64,000 nt of DNA from Rhizobium acidisoli (GTDB lineage Bacteria; Pseudomonadota; Alphaproteobacteria; Rhizobiales; Rhizobiaceae). Position numbers and translations under genes: made by a program. The stretch covers positions 496,001 through 560,000 of the forward strand of contig NZ_CP035001.1 in the NCBI RefSeq assembly GCF_002531755.2. Direction: 5' to 3'. Positions 17,571 to 27,330 of this stretch are shown one piece after another. The number at the start of each line of letters is the position of its first letter. The first letter of the stretch is position 1. A model generated the notes under the pieces. That model ran no database searches and was not told the origin of the DNA. It saw only the letters and a program-made list of their open reading frames with translations.

Positions 17571-18917
17571 TCAGCCAGCCAGCAATTCGCCCATCGCGGC
17601 GAGGAACCGCCGGTCGATGGCCTCGCGCCCGACATGACGCCCGCCCGCCACCTGCTTGCGGCCACGCGCCCAGACGCAATCGACCGAAACGCCGCCGGCA
17701 AACAGCCAATGATCGAGGATCTGGTCGCCGCAGAGATAGGGAACGGCTGAAGCATCGAGCGAAACGAGATCGGCGTGATGGCCTTCTACGAGACCGGCCG
17801 GGGCTTTTAGCGCCGCACCGCCGCCGGCAAGCGCCTGGTTGAACAGGCAAAGCGCCGTCGAACCGCCGGGGGCTGCGACGACATTGCGGGCACGCAGCGC
17901 CAGGCGCTGCGAATATTCGAGCTGGCGCAGCTCCTCCGTTACGGAGATCAGCACGTTGGAATCCGAACCGATGCCATATCGTCCGCCCTCTTGAAGGAAA
18001 AGCGGCGCGGCAAAGGCGCCGTCGCCGAGATTCGCTTCGGTGATCGGGCAAAGGCCGGCAATCGCGCCGCTCTTTGCCATCCGCCGCGTCTCGTCCTCGG
18101 TCATATGCGTCGCATGGATCAGGCACCAGCGCTGATCCACAGGCATATGATCGAGCAGCCATTCCACCGGCCGCGCGCCCGACCAGGCGACGCAGTCCTC
18201 GACCTCCTTCACCTGTTCGGCGACATGAATATGGATCGGGCCGTCGCCCGCCAGCGGCACTAGCTTCGCCAATTCCTCGGGCGTTGCAGCGCGCAGGCTG
18301 TGTGGCGCAAGCCCGAGTTCGGCGCCGTCGAGCCGGCCGGTCACCCCCCTGCATCCCTCCATCAGCCTTTCGAAGCTGTCGAGCGAATTGATGAAGCGCC
18401 GCTGGCCGTCGATCGGCTGAGCGCCGCCGAAGCCGGAATGGGCATAAAAGACCGGCAGCAGGGTCAGGCCGATGCCGGTCTGCTGACTTGCAGCACCAAT
18501 ACGTTCGGCAAGCTCGACGATGTTGGCATAAGCGCCGCCATCCCTGTCGTGATGGAGATAGTGGAATTCGCCGACGCGGGAAAAGCCCGCCTCCAGCATC
18601 TCCGCATAAAGCTTGGCCGCGACCGCCTCGACATGTTCAGGCGTCATCGCCAAAGCCAACTTGTACATGACCGTGCGCCAGCTCCAGAAGCTGTCGTTTG
18701 CCGGGCCGCGGACTTCGGCAAGACCGGCCATCGCCCGCTGGAAGGCATGGCTGTGCAGGTTGCCCATGGCCGGAACGATCAGAACATGGCGTTCATCACT
18801 GGGCGCGGCGGAAACGCCCGCTTCGATCCGGGCGATGCGCCCGGCTTCGAGCGTCAGCCGCACGTCCTTCTGCCAGCCTTGCGGCGTCAGAGCTGCGCTT
18901 GCGTGAAGTATGGTCAT
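17571..18917 (-). CDS. hutF: Formimidoylglutamate deiminase
   Basis: 448 aa, ATG 18917 with GGAGGAG upstream. Amidohydrolase-fold enzyme of the five-step pathway: N-formimidoyl-L-glutamate + water gives N-formyl-L-glutamate + ammonia. Metal and active-site segments are visible: [43 protein letters not shown] and the catalytic-Asp block GIGSDSN. Its presence together with hutG shows that the cell uses the formylglutamate route, releasing formate, not formamide. It is divergent from hutI-hutH-hutG-hutU-hutD, with the hut operator between, and is followed by hutC. Confidence 0.95.
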   Translation of the reverse strand: MTILHASAALTPQGWQKDVRLTLEAGRIARIEAGVSAAPSDERHVLIVPAMGNLHSHAFQRAMAGLAEVRGPANDSFWSWRTVMYKLALAMTPEHVEAVAAKLYAEMLEAGFSRVGEFHYLHHDRDGGAYANIVELAERIGAASQQTGIGLTLLPVFYAHSGFGGAQPIDGQRRFINSLDSFERLMEGCRGVTGRLDGAELGLAPHSLRAATPEELAKLVPLAGDGPIHIHVAEQVKEVEDCVAWSGARPVEWLLDHMPVDQRWCLIHATHMTEDETRRMAKSGAIAGLCPITEANLGDGAFAAPLFLQEGGRYGIGSDSNVLISVTEELRQLEYSQRLALRARNVVAAPGGSTALCLFNQALAGGGAALKAPAGLVEGHHADLVSLDASAVPYLCGDQILDHWLFAGGVSVDCVWARGRKQVAGGRHVGREAIDRRFLAAMGELLAG

Positions 18918-18997
18918 GGCCTTCTTCTCCTCCTGCGGCGCTGCCGATCTTTCTTTTCCAGAAGAGCGCGCAAAATTTCTCTTGTCACCTGTTGATT

Positions 18998-19009
18998 ATG
19001 TATATACAT
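18998..19009. promoter_or_regulatory. HutC operator between hutF and hutI
   Basis: Perfect palindrome ATGTATATACAT in the 121-bp divergent region, matching the TGTATATACA core bound by HutC in pseudomonads and other proteobacteria. Position allows control of both hutF-hutC and hutIHGUD. Confidence 0.7.
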
Positions 19010-19038
19010 GTTTTGGCATAAGGAAAGGCGCAAAGCTG

Positions 19039-20301
19039 ATGACCGGGAACAATTTTTCAGAGGAAACCGCATCCGCCGACGTCAGGCCGGCGCTATGGCG
19101 CAATGCGCGCCTGGCGACGCTTGCGCCTGACAAAGCGGGGCTCGGCATCGTCGAAAAGGGCGCCGTTTTGATCGAAAACGGCCGCATCGCCTTTTCAGGC
19201 GCCGAAAGCGAGCTGCCGGCATCGGCCATCGAACATTCCGAGATCGTCGACCTCGAGGGCCGCTGGGTAACGCCCGGCCTCGTCGACTGCCACACCCATA
19301 TCGTTCACGGCGGCAATCGCGCCCGCGAATTCGAGATGCGCCTCGAAGGCGCGACCTATGAAGAGATCGCGCGGGCCGGCGGCGGCATCGTCTCCTCGGT
19401 TCAGGCGACCAACGCGCTGTCGGTCGAGGAACTCGTCGCCACGGCGCTGCCGCGCCTCGATACGCTGCTTGCCGAAGGCGTGACCACGCTCGAGATCAAA
19501 TCCGGCTATGGCCTCAACCGGAGCGGCGAAGTGAAGATGCTGCAGAGCGCCCGCCTGCTCGGCCATGTCAGGCCGGTCCGCGTCGCCACCAGCTATCTCG
19601 GCGCCCATGCGACGCCGGTCGAATATAAGGGCCGCAACGGCGACTATCTCGACGATGTCGTGCTGCCCGGTCTCGACGACATGTATAATCTTGGCCTTGC
19701 CGACGCGGTCGACGGCTTCTGCGAAGGCATCGCATTTTCGACTACCGAGATCGCCCGCGTCTTCGACAAGGCCAAGGCACTCGGCCTGCCGGTCAAGCTG
19801 CATGCCGAGCAGCTCTCCAATCTCGGTGGCGCCAAGCTGGCGGCCGCCTATGGCGCGCTGTCCGCCGATCATCTGGAATATCTCGACGAAGAAGGCGTTG
19901 CCGCAATGGCCGCGGCCGGCACCGTCGCCGTGCTCCTGCCCGGCGCCTTCTACGCCATCCATGAAAAACAGAAGCCGCCGGTGGAAGCGCTACGCCGGGC
20001 CGGCGTGCCGATCGCCATCGCCACCGATTGCAATCCCGGCACCTCGCCGCTCACCTCGATGCTGCTGACCATGAACATGTCGGCGACGCTTTTCGGCCTC
20101 ACCGTCGAGGAATGCATCGCCGGCGCCACCCGCGAAGGCGCCCGCGCGCTCGGCCTTATCGGCGAGACCGGCACGCTCGAAGCCGGCAAATCCGCCGATC
20201 TCGCCGTCTGGAATATCGAGAGCCTCGCCGAGCTCGTCTACCGCATCGGCTTCAACCCGCTTCATGCACGCGTCTTCAAAGGCGAAAGGAACGGTCAATG
20301 A
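19039..20301 (+). CDS. hutI: Imidazolonepropionase
   Basis: 420 aa from ATG 19039 (AGGAAAGG upstream); the longer open frame to 18910 overlaps hutF and is not needed. Third step of histidine degradation: 4-imidazolone-5-propanoate + water gives N-formimidoyl-L-glutamate. Metal-binding amidohydrolase motifs: [52 protein letters not shown] and [10 protein letters not shown]. Its stop overlaps the hutH start (ATGA). Confidence 0.96.
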   Translation: MTGNNFSEETASADVRPALWRNARLATLAPDKAGLGIVEKGAVLIENGRIAFSGAESELPASAIEHSEIVDLEGRWVTPGLVDCHTHIVHGGNRAREFEMRLEGATYEEIARAGGGIVSSVQATNALSVEELVATALPRLDTLLAEGVTTLEIKSGYGLNRSGEVKMLQSARLLGHVRPVRVATSYLGAHATPVEYKGRNGDYLDDVVLPGLDDMYNLGLADAVDGFCEGIAFSTTEIARVFDKAKALGLPVKLHAEQLSNLGGAKLAAAYGALSADHLEYLDEEGVAAMAAAGTVAVLLPGAFYAIHEKQKPPVEALRRAGVPIAIATDCNPGTSPLTSMLLTMNMSATLFGLTVEECIAGATREGARALGLIGETGTLEAGKSADLAVWNIESLAELVYRIGFNPLHARVFKGERNGQ

Positions 20302-21833
20302 CCATTACGCTCCACCCGGGCTCCGTCTCGCTCAAGGATCTCGAGACCATCTATTGGACCGGCGCGCCGGCCAGGCTCGATCCCGCCTTCGATGGCGGCA
20401 TCGCCAAGGCCGCCGCCCGCATCGCCGAGATCGCCGCCGGCAATGCGCCGGTTTACGGTATCAATACCGGCTTCGGCAAACTCGCCTCGATCAAGATCGA
20501 CAGCGCCGACGTCGCCACGCTGCAACGCAATCTCATCCTGTCGCATTGCTGCGGTATCGGCGCGCCGCTGCCGGAGAATATCGTTCGGCTGATCATGGCG
20601 CTGAAGCTGGTTTCGCTCGGCCGCGGCGCCTCCGGCGTGCGGCTGGAGCTGGTGCGGCTGATCGAAGGCATGCTGGATAAGGGCGTCATTCCGCTGATCC
20701 CGGAAAAGGGCTCGGTCGGCGCCTCCGGCGATCTTGCCCCGCTTGCACATATGGCGGCGGTAATGATGGGCGAGGCCGAAGCCTTCTTCGCCGGCGAACG
20801 TCTGACTGGTGCCGAAGCCCTGGAAAGGGCCGGACTGAAACCGGTCGTGCTTGCTGCCAAGGAGGGTCTGGCGCTGATCAACGGCACCCAGACCTCCACG
20901 GCCCTGGCGCTTGCCGGTCTCTTCCGCGCTCATCGCGCCGCGCAGGCGGCTCTCATCACCGGCGCCATGTCCACCGATGCCGCCATGGGCTCGTCGGCGC
21001 CTTTCCATCCGGATATTCATACGCTGCGCGGCCACAAGGGCCAGATTGACACGGCATCCGCCCTTCGCGCCTTGCTCGAACAATCGGTCATCCGCCAGAG
21101 CCATATCGAGGGCGATGAGCGCGTGCAGGATCCCTATTGCATCCGCTGCCAGCCGCAGGTCGACGGCGCCTGCCTCGATCTCTTGCGCTCGGTCGCCCGC
21201 ACGCTCGAAATCGAGGCCAATGCGGTCACCGACAATCCGCTGGTGCTGTCGGACAATTCCGTCGTCTCGGGCGGCAATTTCCACGCCGAACCCGTCGCCT
21301 TCGCCGCCGACCAGATCGCCCTTGCCGTCTGCGAAATCGGCGCGATCTCGCAGCGCCGCATCGCGCTGCTGGTCGACCCGGTGCTTTCCTACGGCCTGCC
21401 GGCCTTCCTCGCCAAGAAGCCGGGCCTGAATTCCGGCCTGATGATCGCCGAGGTCACCTCGGCGGCGCTGATGTCGGAGAATAAGCAGATGTCGCACCCG
21501 GCCTCGGTCGATTCGACGCCCACCTCGGCCAACCAGGAAGACCATGTCTCGATGGCCTGCCACGGCGCCCGCCGACTGCTCGGCATGACCGAGAACCTGT
21601 TCGGCATCATCGGCATCGAAGCGCTGACCGCCGCCCAAGGCGTCGAACTGCGCGCGCCGCTGTCGACCAGCCCGGAACTTTTGAAGGCGATCGCCACAAT
21701 CCGCAGCAAGGTGCCGAGCCTCGACAGCGACCGTTATATGGCCAATAACCTCGCCGCCTCCGCCGAACTGGTGGCGACGGGCGCGCTGAACGCCGCCGTT
21801 TCGAATGGCATCCTGCCGGTTTTGGAAGGTTGA
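20298..21833 (+). CDS. hutH: Histidine ammonia-lyase
   Basis: 511 aa, ATG 20298 overlapping the hutI stop. First step: L-histidine to trans-urocanate + ammonia. The intact MIO loop [15 protein letters not shown] is present, with [38 protein letters not shown] and NQEDHVSM, so all usual catalytic residues are there. This is the orthodox enzyme and serves as an internal control for the MIO-less paralogue at 11123-12616. Confidence 0.97.
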   Translation: MTITLHPGSVSLKDLETIYWTGAPARLDPAFDGGIAKAAARIAEIAAGNAPVYGINTGFGKLASIKIDSADVATLQRNLILSHCCGIGAPLPENIVRLIMALKLVSLGRGASGVRLELVRLIEGMLDKGVIPLIPEKGSVGASGDLAPLAHMAAVMMGEAEAFFAGERLTGAEALERAGLKPVVLAAKEGLALINGTQTSTALALAGLFRAHRAAQAALITGAMSTDAAMGSSAPFHPDIHTLRGHKGQIDTASALRALLEQSVIRQSHIEGDERVQDPYCIRCQPQVDGACLDLLRSVARTLEIEANAVTDNPLVLSDNSVVSGGNFHAEPVAFAADQIALAVCEIGAISQRRIALLVDPVLSYGLPAFLAKKPGLNSGLMIAEVTSAALMSENKQMSHPASVDSTPTSANQEDHVSMACHGARRLLGMTENLFGIIGIEALTAAQGVELRAPLSTSPELLKAIATIRSKVPSLDSDRYMANNLAASAELVATGALNAAVSNGILPVLEG

Positions 21834-21850
21834 GATGATGATGGAAAAAG

Positions 21851-21980
21851 TCCCCAACCCAACTCTTCCCCACAAGGGGGAGCGGCTTAACCTCAGGCCC
21901 CGCCTGCATTCAGTCTTGAACGCAGAGCATGCGGCTGGCTCTGGCCCCTCCCCCTTGTGGGGAGGGGTTGGGGAGGGGTT
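21851..21980. repeat. Inverted-repeat intergenic element between hutH and hutG
   Basis: Two complementary arms, about 21851-21882 (with CCCCAACCC and TTCCCCACAAGGGGGAG) and 21949-21980 (CTCCCCCTTGTGGGGAGGGG then TTGGGGAGGGG), flank a roughly 65-bp centre that also carries GCATGC. This is the form of short rhizobial palindromic mosaic repeats. The right arm ends seven bases before hutG and supplies its GGGAGGGG ribosome-binding sequence. Confidence 0.7.
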
Positions 21981-21986
21981 TCTGCC

Positions 21987-22790
21987 ATGACCGCACCCTA
22001 CGAAATTCATCGGGGCACCTCACCCGTCATCCTCGCCTTCCCCCATACCGGCACCGATGTGCCGCCCGGGATCGCCGACCGGCTGAACGACAATGGCAGG
22101 ATCCTCGCCGATACCGACTGGCACATCCATCGGCTCTATGACGGGCTGCTCGATGATGTCACGACCGTGCGCGCCACCTTCCACCGCTATGTGATCGACG
22201 CCAATCGCGATCCAGAGGGCGTCAGCCTCTATCCCGGCCAGAACACTACCGGCCTCGTCCCGGAAACGGATTTCGACGGCAAGCCGATCTGGAAGGATGG
22301 GCAGGCGCCTGACGAAGCCGATATTGCCGCCCGGCTGCGGGATTTTCACGCGCCCTATCACGCCGCACTTGCCGCCGAGATCGAGCGTGTCAGAGCAAAC
22401 CACGGCGTCGCAATCCTCTATGATTGCCACTCGATCCGCTCCCATATTCCCTTCCTCTTCGAAGGCAAATTACCGGATTTCAACATCGGCACCGATATGG
22501 GCAAGACCTGCGACGGCGCCATCGAGCAGGCGACGCTGACCGTCGTCGAAGCGGCGCAAGGCTACGACAGTGTGCTTAATGGCCGCTTCAAAGGCGGCTG
22601 GACGACCCGCCATTATGGCCGGCCCGAGACCGGCGTCCATGCGATCCAGATGGAGCTCGCGCAATCGACGCATCTCCAGACCGAAACTCCGCCTTTCGCC
22701 TATGACAGCGCTAAAGCGGACCGGCTTCGCATCCATCTCAAAGACATTCTGGTGCGCATCGAACAGATCGCACCGGGCCTGAAACGCTGA
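21987..22790 (+). CDS. hutG: N-formylglutamate deformylase
   Basis: 267 aa from ATG 21987. Final step: N-formyl-L-glutamate + water gives L-glutamate + formate. FGase-family marks: VILAFPHTGTDVP, DTDWHIHRLY, VIDANRDPEG, ILYDCHSIRS, GTDMGKTCD and VHAIQMELAQSTHLQ with the metal-binding His/Asp/Glu residues. Its ribosome-binding sequence lies in the right arm of the upstream palindromic repeat. Co-directional in the hut operon. Confidence 0.94.
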   Translation: MTAPYEIHRGTSPVILAFPHTGTDVPPGIADRLNDNGRILADTDWHIHRLYDGLLDDVTTVRATFHRYVIDANRDPEGVSLYPGQNTTGLVPETDFDGKPIWKDGQAPDEADIAARLRDFHAPYHAALAAEIERVRANHGVAILYDCHSIRSHIPFLFEGKLPDFNIGTDMGKTCDGAIEQATLTVVEAAQGYDSVLNGRFKGGWTTRHYGRPETGVHAIQMELAQSTHLQTETPPFAYDSAKADRLRIHLKDILVRIEQIAPGLKR

Positions 22791-22820
22791 AGATTGAAAC
22801 CTGAGAACAGGGGAACCGCC

Positions 22821-24494
22821 ATGAACAATCCACGTCATAATATCCGTGAAATCCGCGCGCCCCGCGGCAACGAGCTCAATGCCAAGAGCTGGATGACCGA
22901 AGCGCCGCTGCGCATGCTGATGAACAATCTCGATCCCGACGTCGCCGAAAATCCGAACGAGCTCGTCGTCTACGGCGGCATCGGCCGCGCCGCCCGCACC
23001 TGGGAGGATTTCGACCGCATCGTCGCGACGCTGAAGACGCTGACAGAAGAAGAAACGCTGCTGGTGCAGTCCGGCAAGCCGGTCGGCGTCTTCCGCACCC
23101 ACAAGGATGCGCCGCGGGTGCTGATCGCCAATTCCAACCTCGTACCGCATTGGGCGACCTGGGATCATTTCAACGAGCTGGATAAGAAGGGCCTTGCCAT
23201 GTACGGCCAGATGACGGCCGGCTCGTGGATCTATATCGGCACGCAGGGCATCGTGCAGGGCACTTACGAGACCTTCGTCGAGGCCGGCCGCCAGCATTAC
23301 GGCGGCAATCTCAAGGGCAAATGGATCCTGACCGGCGGCCTCGGCGGCATGGGCGGCGCCCAGCCGCTCGCCGCGGTCATGGCCGGCGCCTGCTGCCTCG
23401 CCGTCGAATGCAATCCAGACTCGATCGATTTCCGCCTGCGCACCCGCTATCTCGACGCCAAGGCCGAGACACTCGACGAAGCGCTCGAAATGATCGACCG
23501 CTGGACCAAAGCCGGCGAAGCCAAATCCGTCGGCCTGCTCGGCAATGCCGCCGAAATCCTGCCGGAAATGGTCCGCCGCGGCATCCGCCCCGACATGGTC
23601 ACCGACCAGACCTCGGCGCACGACCCGATCAACGGCTACCTGCCGAAGGGCTGGACGATGGCCGAGTGGAAGGCCAAGCGCGAAAGCGATCCGAAGGCCG
23701 TGGAAAAGGCCGCACGCGCCTCGATGCGCGAACATGTCGAAGCGATGATCGCCTTCTGGAACGCCGGTATTCCGACACTCGACTACGGCAACAATATCCG
23801 CCAGGTTGCCAAGGAAGAAGGTTTGGAAAACGCCTTCGCTTTCCCGGGCTTCGTGCCGGCCTATATAAGACCGCTGTTCTGCCGCGGCATCGGCCCGTTC
23901 CGCTGGGCCGCCCTGTCCGGCGATCCGGAGGATATCTACAAGACCGATGCCAAGGTGCGGGAACTGACCCCCGGCAATACCCATCTGCACAACTGGCTCG
24001 ACATGGCCAGGCAGCGCATCGCCTTCCAGGGCCTGCCAGCACGCATTTGCTGGGTCGGCCTCGGCGACCGCCACCGCCTGGCTCTGGCGTTTAATGAAAT
24101 GGTCAGGAACGGCGAGCTTTCTGCGCCGATCGTCATTGGCCGCGACCACCTCGATTCCGGCTCTGTCGCCTCGCCGAACCGCGAAACCGAGGCGATGAAG
24201 GACGGCTCGGATGCCGTCTCCGACTGGCCGCTGCTGAACGCCCTACTCAACACGGCGTCGGGCGCCACCTGGGTATCGCTGCATCATGGCGGCGGCGTCG
24301 GCATGGGCTTCTCCCAGCACTCCGGCGTCGTCATCTGCGCCGATGGCAGCGACGATGCGGCCAAGCGTCTCGAGCGGGTGCTCTGGAACGACCCGGCGAC
24401 CGGCGTCATGCGCCACGCCGATGCCGGCTACGAGATCGCACTCGACTGCGCCCGGGAAAAGGGCCTGCGCCTGCCCGGCATTCTCGGGAACTAA
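22821..24494 (+). CDS. hutU: Urocanate hydratase (urocanase)
   Basis: 557 aa from ATG 22821 (AGGGGAACCGCC upstream). Second step: urocanate + water gives 4-imidazolone-5-propanoate, using tightly bound NAD+ as electrophile. Typical blocks: [41 protein letters not shown]-loop [31 protein letters not shown] and [16 protein letters not shown]. Normal length. It is the only urocanase in the window, so urocanate from either HutH or the MIO-less lyase would have to flow through it. Confidence 0.97.
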   Translation: MNNPRHNIREIRAPRGNELNAKSWMTEAPLRMLMNNLDPDVAENPNELVVYGGIGRAARTWEDFDRIVATLKTLTEEETLLVQSGKPVGVFRTHKDAPRVLIANSNLVPHWATWDHFNELDKKGLAMYGQMTAGSWIYIGTQGIVQGTYETFVEAGRQHYGGNLKGKWILTGGLGGMGGAQPLAAVMAGACCLAVECNPDSIDFRLRTRYLDAKAETLDEALEMIDRWTKAGEAKSVGLLGNAAEILPEMVRRGIRPDMVTDQTSAHDPINGYLPKGWTMAEWKAKRESDPKAVEKAARASMREHVEAMIAFWNAGIPTLDYGNNIRQVAKEEGLENAFAFPGFVPAYIRPLFCRGIGPFRWAALSGDPEDIYKTDAKVRELTPGNTHLHNWLDMARQRIAFQGLPARICWVGLGDRHRLALAFNEMVRNGELSAPIVIGRDHLDSGSVASPNRETEAMKDGSDAVSDWPLLNALLNTASGATWVSLHHGGGVGMGFSQHSGVVICADGSDDAAKRLERVLWNDPATGVMRHADAGYEIALDCAREKGLRLPGILGN

Positions 24495-24499
24495 GACCG

Positions 24500-25075
24500 G
24501 TGAGGATCCTGCGCGCCGGCGATCACAAGCGCATGCCGTGGAAAAATGGCGGCGGCGAAACGGTGGAGATCGCCGTTTCGCCCGAAGATGCCGGCCTTGC
24601 GGGCTTCGACTGGCGCGTCAGCATGGCGACCGTCGCGACGGATGGGCCCTTTTCGATCTTTCCCGGGATCGACCGCACGCTGGCGATCCTGAACGGCAAC
24701 GGCATGACGCTCGACATCGAAGGCTGGGCGCCGGCGCTGCTGACGACGGCGAGCGATCCCCTCGCCTTCCCAGCGGATATCCCGGTCGGCGCCAGGCTCG
24801 AGGACGGTGCGATTACCGATCTCAACGTCATGACCCGCCGCGCGGCCCTTGTTCACACGCTGATGCGGCTCGAAATCGATGGCGGCAGGACCCTGCCGCT
24901 GACGTCGTCGACATGCCTATTGCTCTGCCACCGCGGCGCCCTGTCGTTCGCACAGGGAGGTGAAACCGGCGCGCTTGCATCAGGCGATGCGCTGCTGATC
25001 ACGGATGCGGGCGAAATCGAACTCAAAATCGATGGCGAGGCAACCTGTTATCTTGCATCGATCGACGCCGGCTAA
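24500..25075 (+). CDS. hutD: HutD family protein
   Basis: 191 aa from GTG 24500, five bases after the hutU stop. Bicupin fold of the HutD family, with family blocks MPWKNGGGETVEIAVSPE, FDWRVSMATVATDGPFSIFPG, and DRTLAILNGNGM. HutD is not catalytic in the pathway; in pseudomonads it has been proposed to limit the upper level of hut expression, perhaps by binding formylglutamate or urocanate. Last gene of hutIHGUD, followed by a candidate terminator. Confidence 0.9.
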   Translation: MRILRAGDHKRMPWKNGGGETVEIAVSPEDAGLAGFDWRVSMATVATDGPFSIFPGIDRTLAILNGNGMTLDIEGWAPALLTTASDPLAFPADIPVGARLEDGAITDLNVMTRRAALVHTLMRLEIDGGRTLPLTSSTCLLLCHRGALSFAQGGETGALASGDALLITDAGEIELKIDGEATCYLASIDAG

Positions 25076-25113
25076 TTTCGGCCCAACCTCTTGCAAAGAT
25101 TGGATAATCGAAA

Positions 25114-25141
25114 AACGGTCCGGGCATTGGCGCGGACCGTT
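25114..25141 (+). terminator. Candidate terminator of the hut operon
   Basis: A 9-bp perfect stem (AACGGTCCG / CGGACCGTT) with a 10-nt loop, 38 bp after hutD, with an A-run before it and only a short GCGATTT after. Position fits a transcript end; the weak T-tract lowers certainty. Confidence 0.45.
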
Positions 25142-25248
25142 GCGATTTCCGGCCATGGACGTCATTCCCGCTTTCGGTCTAAACTTTGCCTTTCTGATGC
25201 AGAACAAGACCTAGACCGCCCGACGTGCGGGGCAGCAATGGAGCGGGC

Positions 25249-25878
25249 GTGACGGATCCCTACGATATTCTCGGCGTTGAACGCGATGCGGATGAGGCGC
25301 AGCTGAAGGCCGCCTATCGCAGGCATGCAAAAGTCGCCCACCCGGATTCGGGCGGCGATTCGCAAACCTTCGACAATCTGCAGAAGGCTTATGTGCTGCT
25401 TCTCGATCCGGTCCGCCGCAAAGTCTACGACGATACCGGCTACGACGTCGAATTCGCCGATGCGGCCGAGCTGCAGGCGCTTGTCATGATCGAGAAGCTC
25501 GTCACCGACGCGGTGCTCGACGAGCGGGCGCCCGGAAGTTTCGATCCCGTCGCCGTCATGCAGGAAAGCCTTTCCGAGGAACTGCGCAAAGCGCGGTTCA
25601 GCAAGAGCGAGTTGGAACGCCACGCCTCGCGGATCGGCCTGCATCTGGAGCGGCTCGAAAAGCAGTCTGGCCGCGATGTGCTCGCTCACATGTTCCGCGC
25701 CCGCATCGAGGCGATTGGAAAGGCGGTCGTGGAAACCGAGGCGAAGATCAAGGCAGCGGAACGCGCCGCCGACATGCTCGCCGGCTATATCTACGACATC
25801 GACCCGACGCCGCTGCCGGAGGCCTCGGTCACCAGCATCGAATGGACCGAGCCCTCCAGAAACCGCTCCACCGGCTGA
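25249..25878 (+). CDS. J-domain (DnaJ-like) protein
   Basis: 209 aa from GTG 25249 with GGAG five bases upstream; a GTG at 25225 is in frame. Residues 1-65 are a J domain with DPYDILGVERDADEAQLKAAYRR and the HPD motif (HAKVAHPDSGG), so it should stimulate an Hsp70 partner. No Gly/Phe region or zinc-finger domain follows; instead residues about 80-180 are charged and helical, with a probable coiled coil (EELRKARFSKSELERHASRI, EAKIKAAERAADMLAG). Thus a specialised type III J protein, substrate unknown. Single gene. Confidence 0.8.
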   Translation: MTDPYDILGVERDADEAQLKAAYRRHAKVAHPDSGGDSQTFDNLQKAYVLLLDPVRRKVYDDTGYDVEFADAAELQALVMIEKLVTDAVLDERAPGSFDPVAVMQESLSEELRKARFSKSELERHASRIGLHLERLEKQSGRDVLAHMFRARIEAIGKAVVETEAKIKAAERAADMLAGYIYDIDPTPLPEASVTSIEWTEPSRNRSTG

Positions 25879-25902
25879 CGCGCGACGCGGCTGGTCTTAG
25901 CC

Positions 25903-26604
25903 TTAATAGGACAGCTTCGGATACCAATCCGGCGCCCGGCCTTCTGGCGTTGAATCGAGCACGGTCCAGAGCGGCATCAAATCTGGAGCGCCGCGCGGAT
26001 CCTCGCCGGGATCGGCCGTCACTTGGCCCATCTCTCCGCCCCAGAAATGACGGATGGTGCCGTCGCGCCGGGTGAAGACGTTGAAAGCGGCGTCATCGCT
26101 GCCGTCTTTGCCGATAGCATGATAGTCGCGGCTGTATTCATCGGTCGTGTCGGAATAAAGCGGTAGGTGATGCCAGCCGCGCTCCTTCTTGAAGGCGAGC
26201 AGCCGTGCGAGCGGCGAGCGGGCGACGACGGCAAGCGCCACGCGCTGCTGCATATCGGGCACCTCGCCGTCCCAGGCCGACAGCAGCGAGGTGCACATCG
26301 GGCATGGGCGCTCCCGTTGCGGCCCGAACATGTAGCTGTAGACGACCAGCGTTTCCTTGTCGGCGAAGAGCTCGCTGAAGCTGATCGGCCCGTCGACACC
26401 TTCGAAGCGGTAATCTTTCTTCACCTCGCCGCCCGGCGGCAGCGCCCGGCGCTGGACGGCCACGCGTTCGATATGGCGGCGCAATTCGATCTCTTCGGCG
26501 AGCAGCGCGTCGCGGGCGCTGCGATACGCCTCGCTCTCATTGGGGAAGCGGACGCCGTTCTTTGCCGCAAGCACAGCGGCGGGGACGAGATGCTGATGAT
26601 CCAT
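25903..26604 (-). CDS. DUF899-family thioredoxin-like protein
   Basis: 233 aa from ATG 26604, behind AAGGAGGAAATGTC. DUF899 proteins have a thioredoxin-like fold. The CPMC pair (RERPCPMCTSLLSAWDGE) sits where a redox centre would be, followed by VALAVVARSPLARLLAFKKERGW and the aromatic C-terminus HFWGGEMG. Members are often annotated as dithiol-disulfide isomerase-like, with no established substrate. It reads away from a region with three copies of a TTCGGGATTCCGAA-type palindrome, which may control it. Confidence 0.8.
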   Translation of the reverse strand: MDHQHLVPAAVLAAKNGVRFPNESEAYRSARDALLAEEIELRRHIERVAVQRRALPPGGEVKKDYRFEGVDGPISFSELFADKETLVVYSYMFGPQRERPCPMCTSLLSAWDGEVPDMQQRVALAVVARSPLARLLAFKKERGWHHLPLYSDTTDEYSRDYHAIGKDGSDDAAFNVFTRRDGTIRHFWGGEMGQVTADPGEDPRGAPDLMPLWTVLDSTPEGRAPDWYPKLSY

Positions 26605-26716
26605 GACATTTCCTCCTTCAGTTGCCGCACGATTGCAGCACATCGTTAGGATGACGATCGGCGGATGCGAAAATCGACAGCGCCGGCGAAAAAACGGCGG
26701 CAAGAAAAAATCCCAC

Positions 26717-26754
26717 TTCGGAATCCCGAAGGACTGCCGCTTCGGGATTCCGAA
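26717..26754. promoter_or_regulatory. Paired TTCGGRATYCCGAA palindromes upstream of the DUF899 gene
   Basis: TTCGGAATCCCGAA (26717-26730) and its exact reverse complement TTCGGGATTCCGAA (26741-26754) stand 10 bp apart. Each is nearly self-complementary and together they can form a 14-bp stem. Likely tandem operator sites for an unidentified regulator; they start 113 bp before the DUF899 start codon. Confidence 0.4.
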
Positions 26755-26819
26755 ATCTGCCGGCTTTTTCGCAGTGTGGTCGCGGAAAAACAGACAATGA
26801 TTTCAATGCCCCAACCAAT

Positions 26820-26833
26820 TTCGGGATTCCGAA
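26820..26833. promoter_or_regulatory. Third copy of the TTCGGGATTCCGAA palindrome
   Basis: Identical to the copy at 26741-26754, 79 bp further on, and followed by TGCTATATAGAGT, which could be a promoter -10 region reading right. Three exact or reverse copies within 117 bp are unlikely by chance. Confidence 0.4.
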
Positions 26834-26910
26834 GTGCTATATAGAGTATGGTGGGAGTTCGTCACGATCGCCCGGATCGAAACAGACGCCTCGGCGAATG
26901 CAATGTCTGA

Positions 26911-26951
26911 AAATCAAAAAGGGCGCTCGACCCTTGCGGGGAGCGCCCTTA
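26911..26951 (-). terminator. Rho-independent terminator of the small gene at 27078-27260
   Basis: On the minus strand a 10-bp stem AAGGGCGCTC / GAGCGCCCTT is followed by TTTGATTTT. It lies 127 bp after the stop of the 60-aa gene and points the same way, which supports that gene being transcribed. Confidence 0.65.
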
Positions 26952-27077
26952 TCCTGTCGGACGGCAAAGAGTTCGACGACGTCGATACCCCATGCATCCA
27001 TTTTTCAGGCAGGGCTGGTATATGCGGCCTCTCCGCCGCGGTTTCAAGGGCCGATCTGCATCATAATCTTGCGATCC

Positions 27078-27260
27078 CTAAAATGCGACGCCGGTGACGG
27101 GATTGACGACCGGCCGTTCGCTTTTGTCGCCCGCCCCAGCCGGCTGCACCGTCGGTGGCGCCAGCGATTCTGCATCGGCAGGCTCCGGCTTGTCGGGGAC
27201 GGCGCTGACATCTTTGGGGCGCCGCTGCTCGGGCTTTACGTTTTCGTCATTCGTCGACAT
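27078..27260 (-). CDS. Small Pro/Glu-rich, probably disordered protein
   Basis: 60 aa from ATG 27260 with a strong AAGGAGACAGACA ribosome site; the frame is open seven codons further but the site fixes this start. Composition is Pro, Glu, Lys, Ala and Asp with almost no hydrophobic core (STNDENVKPEQRRPKDVSA), so it is probably intrinsically disordered and soluble. No known family. A terminator follows on the same strand, which argues for a real monocistronic gene. Confidence 0.55.
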   Translation of the reverse strand: MSTNDENVKPEQRRPKDVSAVPDKPEPADAESLAPPTVQPAGAGDKSERPVVNPVTGVAF

Positions 27261-27330
27261 TGTCTGTCTCCTTTCAGGCAAGAAGTCACGGCCGTCGAGA
27301 TGGTTCCGATGACGCTACGGAGGATTGCCG

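Larger units (their letters stand above)
26605..27077. other. 473-bp intergenic region with palindromes and a terminator
   Basis: No credible gene on either strand. It holds three 14-bp TTCGGRATYCCGAA palindromes (listed separately) and, towards its right end, the terminator of the small minus-strand gene at 27078-27260. The remainder shows nothing I can name. Confidence 0.6.

Noticed and set aside
20028..20297. N-terminal extension in frame with hutH
   Set aside because: Covers the end of hutI in another frame; HutH homology begins at MTITLHPG.
26834..27097. 87-codon plus-strand frame in the palindrome-bearing gap
   Set aside because: Runs through a terminator hairpin and shows no domain; a chance frame.
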